Below, in pieces: positions 46,601-57,140 of a stretch of 64,000 nt of DNA. The translations under genes were made by a program, and so were the position numbers. The stretch spans positions 2,473,136 to 2,537,135 of the forward strand of contig JACSVZ010000024.1 in NCBI GenBank assembly GCA_014706295.1. The letters are read 5' to 3'. The number at the start of each line of letters is the position of its first letter. Position 1 is the first letter of the stretch. The notes beneath the pieces are model-generated. The model worked only from the letters and a program-made list of their open reading frames with translations. It was not told where the DNA came from and did no database searches. The stretch is from Lycocorax pyrrhopterus obiensis (taxonomy: Eukaryota > Chordata > Aves > Passeriformes > Paradisaeidae).

Positions 46601-49600
46601 TTTTTCTTTTAAAGGAAGACTCTGGGTTTGGATAAGATGGAGCAGTTGTGCAGCCTACGTTAAATAGCAGTTACATCTGACATTTAGGAAAAATTGACTG
46701 CAAAGTATATGAAGAGGACTGTTGAAAGGGGAGAGGTTTTGAAGAATTTGTTGAGCGCTGCAGTACACTTCTGTTAGCTTGCATAGACAACAGCAGAGGC
46801 TCAGTTGTTGAAATAACTGAAGGACATATCATCTTGAGTGCAGTAGTGGATTGCACCTCTCAGTAATGCTTTGTAAAGTTGTTCAGGAAACTGAAATTAA
46901 TGATAAAAAGCCTTAACTAAGAAAACTTCAGTCTTCTAAAATGGTAATAAAGAAGAAGTAAAATGGAGTACTTTGTGCAAGTCCTTTAGGAAGCAAAACT
47001 GGAAAAAGTCAGTCTAATGGTCAGTGATTACAAGAACCCAGAAAAAATGCAGTTGCATTCTTCTGAGACAAGATCTCTTTTATTGTTTCATTAATAATGC
47101 CTGTTTCCAAAGTTTTTCCACAGTACTCATGTAGAAGTGAAAAATGAAACGACATCTGATACTGCGTTCTTTGGTATTTCGGAACTTTAATCAAGCTATC
47201 AATATATCTAAGAAAAAAGCTATTGCAGGTGTTTCTTCTGACCCATGGAAGATGTTCACCTGGTGTTTAGTATTGTTCTTGTAGTTCATTAACATATTAA
47301 GTATACAGACTCAAAACAAATTCCCCTACATGTGAATTTCTCCCACAGTTACCTACTTCTTACTTTATAAATGGAAGTTACTCTAGGATGTAGGTCAGAT
47401 GTGAATATCTTTCAAGTTAAATCCTTAATTCTGTTTCTCATGCTAGCTTCTAGAGTGTATTTCCTGAACTGAACTGTAGTCACAGTCTCGTGAAATTGCG
47501 AGGTCTGAAAGTTTGTAAAGAGTGAGCCAAAGAGACTGCAGAGAAAGTAGAACACAGAAGCTTTCAGGATGGTAAATTTTTGGTAACTTGCTGACAAAAT
47601 GGACTTTGTATTTGGATTAGGGTTTTTTTCTTTTCTTTAAGTCTTCTGTTTTGGTGAGTCGCCTTTGGTTTGTGCTGGAAACAGATGCATGTGTACCAAA
47701 GAATTTAATGTGGACTTTTTAAAACCAGTTGGAGTTTGCAGCAGGTTCAGTTGACAGTTTCACTGACTTAGGAGCAAGTTGTAGTTCCTGTCTTATGTGT
47801 TTCCCTGATGGTATCAGGTTTTGTCTTTAAAAGCTGCAAATGAGTTAGAATTAAGTGTTCTAGAAGTAATGACAATGTAAATACCTATCTAGAGGAATAC
47901 CTTAAGCTTTCTAGGGAGATAGTGGGGAAAATCTTTTGGCTCTGCCATTAAACTTTCAGTTAGTGTGATAAATCAGTTCCTTTCTTTTCTCCTCAATAAG
48001 TAATGTTCAGTCAACATTCACACAACTGAGAGAGGCTAAGCTTTTTAGAAATGTTCTGGAAACTGAATTTCAGGAATATCTGTATAACATGAAACATCTA
48101 GAAGTTCTACTTTGTTCCATGTTTTTCAAATTAGTCATATTCTCCTCATGGGTTTGTTATATCTGTGCTTATATGGGCATGCTGAGTGTCTTTGGTTCTG
48201 AAATTCTGCTGTGCCTTCGGTGTGAGATACCATTAGGGCAAGGCATTACTGAGAAAGAAAGCGCTGACTCATGGCTTTTTTTACTACAAAAATGTTTGAA
48301 GTTAAAATAAATGTATTTTGATCTTAATGGGTGTTTGGAATGTTTTGTTTGTATTAACATGGAAGAAGTTTTGAGAATTCAGAGGAGAGCTGCAGTGGTT
48401 AAACAACTGGGGGGAATCTTTCTAGGGAGACCTCAGCTAAAGAGATTAACTCCTTAACAAAATTTAACCCAAGTTAATTGTGAGGAACAAAACCACAAGA
48501 GCTCACAGGTTTGCTTAAATAAATATTGAACATTCAGTTGGTGGAAGCTGCAACAAATACAGATGAGAAACAAGACTATAGTATATATTAAAAGTGGAAA
48601 ATGTGCATCAAGCAATTAAAAGGAAATTATTTTAATTATTATTAAATTATTATTAAATTATTTTTCCATCTCTGTAGCTTTCTAAGGAGGATTAATTTAC
48701 AGAGTGAGTTGAAAATACTGCAAGAGCAAGGAAGTGCTTGGCCTGCTTTAACATATACCCAACTAGATAGTCTGTAAGGTCTTAGTTTTTAACTGCCAAA
48801 ATTAAAACCAGGTAAGAACCATTTATCTCTTCAGCAGGGGAAATTCACAACCTCTTCAATATAAATAACAAACCCAGGTTTTCTGTGTATAAAACCTTGT
48901 ACAAACGGCAGGAGGGTTAGAAGGCTTGGGACATACAATAACATTGGCTGCTGTGAAGGCTGCAGTGATGACTGCAATGTTTCTGCTCTGCTGGTTTATC
49001 TGCATTGTTCTTCCTTTCCTAGGAATTTTCAAGCACTAAAAAGAAGCTTGTATTTCTGAAAAAGCTTTGTTTCAAGTGTCTTCTTCCTTTTTAGGTTTTT
49101 GTTGGTAAAATTCCCCGAGACCTTTATGAAGATGAATTGGTACCACTCTTTGAGAAAGCTGGTCCAATTTGGGATCTGCGTCTCATGATGGATCCTCTTT
49201 CTGGTCAAAACAGAGGTTACGCTTTCATTACCTTTTGTAGTAAAGATGCAGCACAAGAAGCAGTCAAACTGGTGAGTTAACTTACTTCCAGACAGGTCAA
49301 GACAAAGTAAACAGCCAACATGTTGGTAATTTCTTAAGTAATGAAGTCTTTAAAGCATCCATTGACAGGCTCAAAATTTTACTTTCTTAAAAATTGCCTC
49401 CTGATTTCATTTAGTGAGAACAGATACTTACCTTAGAAGACTTATCTGCTGTACTTTACTGCAGCCTGTCAGAGTACTTAGGTGATTGTTAGAAGCCTAC
49501 TTGATTCCAGCTGGAAAATACATTTTTTAAGCTTCAGTGTGTTTTAAGTTTCATCACTCTTTCTACTCTAAAGAGCTAATTGGAGATGCCTTGTTTAGCT

Positions 49601-52600
49601 GCTGCTGCCATGGAGGAGGTCTCTGAATTAGTTCCTTTGGTTGTTTCCAGTGGTCTTTTGTTCTTTCCAGTGGCAGTCATGCAGTCTGCTCACTGCTTGA
49701 AAGCTGACATGCATGCACCTAGGCAGTTTGGGAAGGGACACAGAGCAATCACTAGGGGGTTAAAGGGAGAGACAGCAGTCTGATTGGGGCCTTGCCTCTT
49801 CCTGAGAGGAAGATGTAGAATTAGGCAGATCAGGGTGCATCTCCAAAGATTTTGGATGTGGCTGTGAAATACTGTGTGTACTTTGAACCAAAACAGGTGA
49901 AATGTCTAATCTCATTTGCCTTAGTGGAATTCAGCCGATTCTGAATGAGGGATGAAGAGGGGTAAAATCTGAACACTTTAGTTAAGTTGGTGGGGGCAGG
50001 GAAACCTGAAACCTGGAAAAACTTAAAAGTGGTTAAAACCATGTGGGCCTTGTCCTTGTAGTTTGCAAGGCACCAGTGAGAATGGGATTAATTGTAAGCA
50101 AAATGGCTTTGCATAAGATACAATGTGAAAAGCAGGTTAATAAGTTCATGGCACCAGAACAAAAAGTTTTACTGCGTTAGGAATCACTTTAGTATGTGAA
50201 GCAAAATTCTGAAATGCTTTTGTCTTCCTTGAAGTGATCTTGTTTGATGGTCTGTGGTACCTTAACATTTTTCTAGTTCTTCTGCAATATGAAGAATGTT
50301 CCTGAAGGTATTGCTGTCATTTGTAGGGCTATGTCTCAGATAGGGTTAGAATGGCTAAAAACCTGCTTTTAAAGAATTGCATGAGATTTTCAGAAGCTGG
50401 CTGATGATGAAACATCCATCCTCTTCTGCTGTGTTTGAAAATTCTGACAAAAAAAAAAACTGTCTATCTTGAATTTTTTTTAAAGGGCTGAATTCTTGTA
50501 CCTTTAAAGACCTATTGGGAGTCTTGGTGTTCAGAGTAATCCAACTGTGGGTGCAGGCATGAAGCAGTGGGCTAAATTTTTTTTTAATGGAAGTTTTAAA
50601 TCTTGACAGTAAAATTTTTTAATCTTATCATGTACGAAGTCAAAAACATGCCTGCTATTGGGGGTGGGGTAGAAGCCAGGTCATAGACTGATTTAGACTG
50701 TTGATTGTCTCGGCAAACCTTGTCAGTGTTCAAAGCTGTCCAAGGAAAGAGAAAGAACTCAGGTATCTTTAATGCCATGTATTTGCTTACTGATAACAGC
50801 AGCAGCAGTTGACTGACAGCAGAGGAAGCAGTAACCAGTTGCTAGAAAGATCTTTCGAGTCTGAGATAAACAGTAGGTGAATAAATTTATGCCATGCAAT
50901 TTGTATATGTCCCTGTTGTTCCTTTTACTGCAGTTTTTTTGTAGCTTTCCGTTCAACAGGACTTCTGAAGTTTGTGGAAATCCTAAGCTTGGCACTGTTC
51001 TTCCAAGTGAATGCTGACACAAAACCAGCTGTTCTACGAATTCTCTTGCAATGCCAATTAAACATGCTATGTATAAAAGTAGTAGATGATGAAGAAAATA
51101 CCTGATCTTATGATTTGGGGATATTTTTATACATAGTATTGTGCATAAAGCAAATCAATGGCTTTGTTTTTTCAGTGTGACAACTATGAAATCCGTCCTG
51201 GAAAGCACCTTGGAGTATGCATCTCCGTGGCAAACAACAGGTTATTTGTTGGGTCAATTCCAAAGAACAAAACTAAGGAAAACATATTGGAAGAGTTTGG
51301 TAAAGTCACAGGTAAGACTTAATGAGTCCCAGAATACCATCCAGTCTCTGTTTTGTAGGTCTAGTTGTTTGATGGATGTGTTCAGGTATCATTTAAACTA
51401 TTTTCAAGTTGGATTCCAAGTTTGATTTTGTTAGCAATTTTATGTATGTATTATATCTTAAGGTGGACTGTAAAGGGACTTGTGTTTGTTTTAGTGATTG
51501 TTAAATGAATGATGATGTAACTTTACAATTAAGAGATGGAAACAGCTCAAAGAGACTCAGAAGAACCAGCACAAATTAATTCAGAAAAAAATGATAGGTC
51601 CCAATTCTGTTGCCTCTTCTAGCTTTCTGTTGAAGGCTCTGTATTTGTTACTGCATCTACAGGAGGTTCTGCTGTCAACATGGATAAGTCTTTTGGGGAG
51701 CCTGAAACAAATGTATTCCTGAGCAGTGAAGGGGAGAAGGGAATACTAAATTGGTTTAGAGGGAATATTATTACAGAAATAGTTAATGACAGACTAATTT
51801 TTGTCCCAGTTTTTCAGCGTTCTCCAGTATGTTCAGCAAGTAGGAAGAAGAGAAGTCAGCTCATCACTGAAAGGGTGCTTCTGTCTTAGATAAGAGATTG
51901 AGTCACTTGCTCTTGTTCCTGTAGGAGAGCTTTAACCTCCTGCTTCTTTTTTAGGGTTGCTATTTATAAGTACTTCAGGGAAGTGGTGAAAACAGAAGGT
52001 GAATATTCATTTAGTTCTCTCTCCTCTTTTTGGAGAGATGTGGAAGATGTTCCTTCTGGGTTCCTCAGGAGGCAGGGGAGAGGTCATGTGTTAGTGCTGG
52101 CTGTCTTTCAAAGGTATAAAAATGATTTTAAGAGTATAGAAAACTTAAACAGTGTGAGTTGCTGAGGTTGATGTTTTGCAGAGCCTAATTGTGAGGTAAG
52201 TTCGTTCTGGAGAATTTCACTTGCTAGGTGACCTGTTTCTGGGTAAATTGGATAGATATCTGCTATTTGTTTTGCTTTCCTTGTGTTCCCACCCCCTTTC
52301 AGGTGTAAAATTCAACTTAATTACAAAACACAAGTGAAGGCATTTTAGGGTAAACTCTAGATTTTTCCTTTCCTTTTGAAGCTCAGTACTAAAGATCTGT
52401 TTTTCAGAGGGTTTGGTGGATGTAATTTTGTATCATCAACCTGATGATAAAAAGAAGAATCGAGGATTCTGCTTCTTGGAATATGAGGATCACAAGTCAG
52501 CAGCACAAGCTCGCCGACGCCTGATGAGTGGGAAAGTAAAAGTCTGGGGAAATGTTGTTACAGTGGAATGGGCTGATCCAGTAGAGGAACCTGATCCAGA

Positions 52601-55600
52601 AGTCATGGCAAAGGTCAGTAAAGTCTTCACTGGATGCTCTTGTGCTTTGCGAGGAATTTCTTTATGCCATAGTGACAAAGATTTGTTCCAGCTGAGCAGG
52701 GCTAGTTTTGAGGCACGAAAATCTGTTAGAGGGCATTTTCACAGTAAGCTATGCAAATGATCTGGTCCGAGCACTGCAGATGAGTTGCCATTGGAAGACG
52801 TTGGAAACATGCTGTTACTAACTACTGTTAACATCTAAACTAGTAGTGTGCAGGGTTATCCTGCTGGATTGACACGTCAGGCTGTGCATTTTCTGCAAAC
52901 CAGGTAGGTATTGCGTAGGTATTGTGTAAAACTATTTTCCAGAGTGAGATGAAGGTGAAGTTCAGCGTGAGGAATGATATGCACTTTATCTCAGTGATTT
53001 GGGGTAACTCTTTGCTGTCCTTGAGGTCTGTTACTAAAATTTTGCTGGGATTTGTAGCATCCCAGAAGTAGGAAATCAAAGTTGGATATTCTTCAGGTTA
53101 TGGAAGGGAACTGTGGAAGGAGAGGAGGTAACTACAAGGCACCTTTTTTTAAAAAAAAAACAAAAAGCATACAGAATTAGTAAAGTTACCCAAATTTCTT
53201 AACGCAACAAAAAAGGGAATAATATCTTACTAGTTGGTAGTTTTCTTTGAGGTTTGACTTTTAAAGATTACAGCTTTGTTCTCATTTTTTCACCAGGTAA
53301 AAGTTTTATTTGTACGAAACTTGGCCACTACTGTGACAGAAGAAATTCTAGAGAAATCCTTTTCTGAATTTGGAAAGTTGGAAAGAGTAAAGAAGTTGAA
53401 GGATTATGCTTTTGTTCATTTTGAGGACAGAGGTGCAGCAGTGAAGGTAAGTTGATTATTCTTTCCTAGCTAAGTTGATGAGAGCACTTTATTTTGTACA
53501 AATGGTTTTAAGACATTTCTTTACAGTAAATACCTCAATAAGACAAACTGTAGAGCCCATTTAATAAGGTTCCCATTGTGAGAATTTTAATGCTAATAAT
53601 TTTGTTCCTATGATTTCAGTAGCTAGGAGGATGTGAAACTTGAAAGGACAAAACTGTAGCAAGTTAACAAGTAGACTGGAAAAGAGGTGTAGAGCAATGC
53701 AGGAGAGTCTAGAGAAGAGGAAAAAAAAAATAAAGATCAACCTAGACAATTTTTCTGAGGAAACACTGGCAGAAGGTATCAGTTGTCTCTCAAGGACCCC
53801 TATTTAAAGGCTGTGTGTAGTTTTGGAGTGACAAAAGTATCAAATAGAAAGTGGGAGGTAATTAAAAAATGCTTTGTGAAGGAGAGGAGAATGGTGTTGT
53901 CAACTCTAAATGCATAACCTGTTTTTAACTGCATGTACCCGAGGTTTCTTTTCAATGACTCCTTAAATATTGAAGATCATTATTGTAAGCTTCAAAGTTC
54001 TCTTCCTTTGTGTCCGTGAACTGTTGAGAAGGTCATTAATATCTGCTGTCTGTGCTTCAGTGTATTGAATTCTGTAAAAATTACTCCTTCTGTTTTTTAA
54101 ATCCATGATTCATGGGGGGAAGAAGGAGAGTAGGAAATGTTTCTTGCATCTGGGAGTCTTGAAGCAGATGTATTGTATGTGGTGTATGTGGCTACATGGA
54201 CAGTTCAAAGGCTCTGTACTCGATCTTCTTATTAATGATTTTATAGCCGTTTAATTTCTTAGGATTTTACTATGCATGAGATTAGGTTTTAGAATACTCT
54301 TGAGTATGGCTTTAGGATGAATGTCACTCATATTTAACGAGGTTGAGGTTGGTTTGGATAGGTTCAGACCATGTCCGAGGGAGGACAAGAAATAGTTGAA
54401 ACAACGGGTAAGTCAGCAACACCTCTGGACATGGTTTTTTGTAGTATGTCTGTAAACACTCTCCAGCCTCTTCCCAGTACAGCTACCTACTAAATGGTCT
54501 GTTAGATTTCAGTCACTGGAAACTTGTAGCAGTTGAGAAAAAGACAGATCAGATGCATCACTAATGCTCATCTCAAGCTAGAAACTACCACATATGGCTT
54601 ATGTGACTGCTTCACAGGCACTAAATTGGCTTATGAACTTTGTGAGATATTTTTATGGATGGGCGTGTTTTGGCTTTCAATGAGATTGTTACGGTATTTA
54701 TGTGTGGAATGCATGAAACTGGCTCATTGATTCTAGTGTCTGCTGATTTTCATACCTTCTTGGAAATAAATTGCCATAATTTCTAATGCTTTTGAGGCAT
54801 GTAGCTGTACAGACGCCTAACGTCTTCACTAATGCGAATATTAATACCCAAAAATGTTTAATGCAAAGCAGATAACTCCAGGTGAGGAATTGGGGGGTGT
54901 AGTCCTAATTGTACTCTTTGTCTGTTTGTATTAAGTTCTCTTTGTGGGTGCTTTTGATAGTAAAAAATTGCACATTAATTTTCTGGAGGATTCTGGGCTT
55001 GCTTGATGAGATCACCAAGTTTCAGTTACCTTTTTTGGTTTTTTCTCCTCAAGTATGTGTCCTGAGAACTACTTGATTTTCTCAGTCACTTGACTCACAT
55101 TCAGCTACCTGGAAAACCCAAATGTTACAATTCTTTCTCTTGTGTGCACATGTTCTACCAGGCTTATAAGTGCAGTGAGTGTTTATGTCAGTATGAGTAG
55201 TGAGAATTTGTGTATTTCTGAAAGGTTTCTAGGAGATACAGGAACACAAAAACTGATGGTGTTATGTCTGACTTTTAAAAAATAATGCTTAATATGTTTT
55301 AATCCTCTTTTTTTACCTTATGATATAAAGAACATATTTTTTAAAAAAATACTGCTTCTGTGTAACTGGGGAATAAAGTGGGACTTGAAAAAGTGATGTG
55401 TAACATTCTGTTTATGTAGCACAAAAGCAAAGCACATGGCACAGCTCAGCCTGGAGCAGCCCAACCCTCTGGTTTCTTGCAGTAAGTTTTAGTTTCCTTT
55501 TGAATGGAAAAAATTTTTAGTCATTTTTCTTTTAATTTTTGTACAGGCTATGAATGAAATGAATGGGAAAGAGATAGAAGGGGAAGAAATTGAAATAGTG

Positions 55601-56475
55601 TTAGCAAAGCCACCGGATAAGAAAAGGAAAGAACGTCAGGCTGCCAGACAGGCCTCCCGGAGCACTGCGTGAGTGTCACCCTTGTTCTGTGGTAATGCTG
55701 CAGAGTGAAGTTGTGCTGTGAAACGGGCTGGTTTAGAAGAACCTGAATGACTTGACTTAACTTTTCTCTGTGTTGTGTGTTGTTAATCAACAAGGGCAAA
55801 TGTATACTTTATTTTGGGTTGCTTTTGGAGATAAATAATTCTGTGTTTCTTTTTCTTGCTAGGTATGAAGACTATTATTACTACCCTCCACCTCGCATGC
55901 CACCTCCTATTAGAGGCCGAGGCCGTGGAGGGAGAGGTGGATATGGCTATCCCCCAGATTACTATGGCTATGAAGATTATTACGATGATTACTATGGTTA
56001 TGACTATCATGACTACCGTGGTGGCTATGAAGATCCCTATTACGGCTATGATGATGGCTATGCTATAAGAGGAAGAGGAGGAGGAGGAAGGGGTGGGAGA
56101 GGTGCCCCTCCACCACCTAGGGGGCGGGGAGCACCACCACCAAGAGGTAGAGCTGGCTACTCACAGAGGGGGGCACCCATGGGACCGCCGAGAGGAGCCA
56201 GGGGGGGGAGAGGGGGCCCTGCGCAGCAGCAGAGAGGACGCGGTGCTCGTGGAGCCAGGGGCAACCGTGGGGGCAACGTAGGAGGCAAGAGAAAGGCAGA
56301 TGGGTACAACCAACCTGATTCCAAGCGCCGTCAGACCAACAACCAGCAGAATTGGGGCTCCCAACCCATCGCTCAGCAGCCGCTCCAGCAAGGTGGTGAC
56401 TATGCCGGTAACTATGGTTACAATAATGACAACCAGGAATTTTATCAGGATACTTATGGGCAACAGTGGAAGTAG
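37444..56475 (+). CDS. HNRNPR: Heterogeneous nuclear ribonucleoprotein R, complete spliced gene
   Basis: Ten coding exons (37444-37600, 39886-40004, 40430-40537, 41068-41181, 49095-49271, 51176-51311, 52408-52613, 53297-53446, 55547-55668, 55863-56475) sum to 1902 nt, 633 aa plus TAG, the same length as the main human isoform. An acidic N-terminal domain spans about 1-130. RRM1 has VFVGKI (167-172) and NRGYAFITF (205-213). RRM2 has LFVGSI (248-253) and NRGFCFLEY (288-296). RRM3 has VLFVRNL (342-348) and KDYAFVHF (374-381). KKRKER (414-419) and KRK...SKRR (572-586) are likely nuclear signals. The tail is Tyr/Asp/Gly-rich, then RGG-rich, then Gln/Asn-rich, ending YGQQWK. The start [20 protein letters not shown] separates hnRNP R from its paralogue SYNCRIP. 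The family binds mRNA in nucleus and axons and acts in splicing, transport and stability (established). Confidence 0.98.
39886..40004 (+). CDS. HNRNPR: HNRNPR exon 3 (residues 53-92)
   Basis: The exon encodes [16 protein letters not shown] onward to SDLSHVQ. Acceptor CTTTTAG and donor CAG|GTAAGG. Confidence 0.97.
40430..40537 (+). CDS. HNRNPR: HNRNPR exon 4 (residues 93-128)
   Basis: The exon encodes [20 protein letters not shown] and ends GPDEAKIK. Acceptor CTACAG and donor AAG|GTAACA, phase 0 at both ends. Confidence 0.97.
41044..41067 (+). promoter_or_regulatory. HNRNPR: Long polypyrimidine tract and acceptor of exon 5
   Basis: An uninterrupted run of 18 T followed by CCCCAG gives an unusually strong 3' splice site. 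It contrasts with the weak donor at the other end of exon 5. Confidence 0.85.
41068..41181 (+). CDS. HNRNPR: HNRNPR exon 5 (residues 129-166)
   Basis: The exon encodes [20 protein letters not shown] and ends QPGIGTE, the linker into RRM1. The donor is GAG|GTTGGT, a poor match to the consensus, and it opens the 7.9-kb intron 5. Confidence 0.96.
41906..42120 (+). mobile_element. CR1 LINE 3' fragment
   Basis: The run ATAAGGAAGCATCTCTTTAC, CGAGAGGGTGGTCAGACATT, GGCTTCCTAGAGAGCTGGTG and GGACTGGCTGATCATTGTAG follows the CR1 3' region order in sense orientation. The copy is diverged. Confidence 0.88.
44259..44825. mobile_element. Solo LTR of an avian endogenous retrovirus (probable)
   Basis: The segment begins TCATGGTTTAACCCCAGCTG and ends CAGCCAAAATCAGAACA. 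It includes GGGATGGGGAGGAGAATCAG, GGCCAGTTTGAGTCAGCTGT and CTTGACTTAGGGTACACACT, which I recognise from memory as a high-copy bird ERV LTR. No gag, pol or env sequence is attached, so it looks like a solo LTR about 567 bp long. Orientation, exact termini and family name are uncertain. Confidence 0.7.
45349..45577 (-). mobile_element. CR1 LINE 3' fragment
   Basis: The plus strand starts CACAGAATCACAGAATAATT and AAGGTTGGAAAAGACCTCTG, the reverse complement of the CR1 3' terminus. It continues through CACCTCCATGGATGGTGACT and AAGAAATTCTTCCTAGTGTC. The 5' truncation point abuts a microsatellite. Confidence 0.93.
45580..45640. repeat. TA/TG dinucleotide microsatellite
   Basis: Alternating TATATATA and TGTGTGTG blocks start immediately at the truncated edge of the CR1 copy. 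Confidence 0.93.
49095..49271 (+). CDS. HNRNPR: HNRNPR exon 6, RRM1 core (residues 167-225)
   Basis: The exon runs from [20 protein letters not shown] to AAQEAVKL and contains both RNP motifs of RRM1. Acceptor TTTTAG and donor CTG|GTGAGT. Confidence 0.97.
51064..51139 (+). ncRNA. Predicted 18-bp intronic RNA hairpin (structure only)
   Basis: Bases 51064-51081 pair with 51122-51139 through 18 consecutive pairs including two G-U, around a 40-nt loop. The strongest block is CTATGTATAAAA against TTTTATACATAG. The hairpin ends 36 nt before the exon 7 acceptor, so it could affect branch-point or splice-site access. This is not a known RNA gene. Confidence 0.45.
51176..51311 (+). CDS. HNRNPR: HNRNPR exon 7 (residues 226-270 plus one base)
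   Basis: The exon encodes [40 protein letters not shown] and FGKVT. It ends RRM1 and opens RRM2 with LFVGSI. Acceptor TTTCAG and donor ACAG|GTAAGA. Confidence 0.97.
52408..52613 (+). CDS. HNRNPR: HNRNPR exon 8, rest of RRM2 (residues 271-339)
   Basis: The exon encodes [20 protein letters not shown] onward, with RNP1 NRGFCFLEY, to PDPEVMAK. Acceptor TTTCAG and donor AAG|GTCAGT. Confidence 0.97.
53297..53446 (+). CDS. HNRNPR: HNRNPR exon 9, RRM3 core (residues 340-389)
   Basis: The exon runs from [20 protein letters not shown] to [10 protein letters not shown]. Acceptor CACCAG and donor AAG|GTAAGT, phase 0 at both ends. Confidence 0.97.
55547..55668 (+). CDS. HNRNPR: HNRNPR exon 10 (residues 390-429 plus split Ala)
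   Basis: The exon encodes [20 protein letters not shown] then [20 protein letters not shown], the end of RRM3 and a basic nuclear-signal-like cluster. Acceptor GTACAG and donor CTGC|GTGAGT. The following intron is only 194 nt. Confidence 0.97.
55863..56475 (+). CDS. HNRNPR: HNRNPR exon 11, YG/RGG tail and stop (residues 430-633)
   Basis: The exon encodes the Tyr/Asp-rich stretch (about 431-496), RGG and PPPRGR repeats (about 497-566), the KRK...SKRR basic signal (572-586) and a Gln/Asn/Tyr-rich end, YGQQWK. TAG is at 56473-56475. It is low-complexity and prion-like, matching mammalian hnRNP R almost residue for residue. Confidence 0.97.
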
Positions 56476-57140
56476 ACAAGTGAGGAGGGATTGAGAATAT
56501 TGGAAACATAGAATTGGCTATAGCTCTACATCTTTCAAAAAAAAAATTGGCTTAATGTTTCATCCTTCAGTAGCGATTGGCTGCCATTTGTATTGGGCTG
56601 AAGAATCACTCTATTGTGTATATACTCGAGTCTCTTAGTTTTCTTTTTTCATAAATGCACTTGGACATTACTGGGCTTGCAGAATTCCTGAACTCCATAT
56701 GGGGTTTCAGTGCTTTTATCATTTTAGGCTTCATTTTAGCAGTTTAAAAGCAGGAATGGCACACTGTTCAATCATGATTTTGCAGAACCTCTGGTTTTGG
56801 ACAGTTTCTTCTTTTTTTTTTTTTTTGGATTTGGGATAGACTACATAGGAGTATGCTGTACATAAAAGTAAAAGCTAGTGCTTTGTCTTAGTAGTTTTAA
56901 GAAATTACAACAAATTAAGTTTTCTTGTATTGAAAATAACATGATTGTATGTTTTGCATTCCTAGAAGTAGGTTAACTGTGTTTTTAAATTGTTATAACT
57001 TCACACCTTTTTGAAAATCTGCCCTACAAAATTTGTTTGGCTTAAAACGTCAAAGCCGTGGCAATTTGTTCCTTGATGTGATTGTATTTCCAATTTCTTG
57101 TTCATGTAAGATTTCAATAAAACCTAAAAATCTATTCAAA
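56476..57140 (+). other. HNRNPR: HNRNPR 3' UTR (proximal)
   Basis: This is AT-rich untranslated sequence after the stop, with a T-run near 56810-56826. It ends about 20 nt past the AATAAA at 57116. No microRNA site was assigned. Confidence 0.75.
57116..57121 (+). terminator. HNRNPR: HNRNPR polyadenylation signal (proximal)
   Basis: A canonical AATAAA in TTTCAATAAAACC, 641 bp after the stop, is the first good hexamer in the 3' UTR. Confidence 0.75.

Larger units (their letters stand above)
41182..49094 (+). other. HNRNPR: HNRNPR intron 5
   Basis: At 7.9 kb this is the longest intron of the gene. It has collected a sense CR1 fragment (41906-42120), an ERV-type LTR (44259-44825), an antisense CR1 fragment (45349-45577) and an adjoining AT/GT microsatellite. 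No additional exon is recognised. Confidence 0.75.

Noticed and set aside
52413..52760. 115-codon frame continuing past HNRNPR exon 8
   Set aside because: This is simply exon 8 read into the intron; the donor AAG|GTCAGT and the exon 9 match show that it is spliced.
56117..56509. 130-codon minus-strand frame opposite HNRNPR exon 11
   Set aside because: This is an antisense shadow of the repetitive RGG/YG coding exon, with no independent gene signals.
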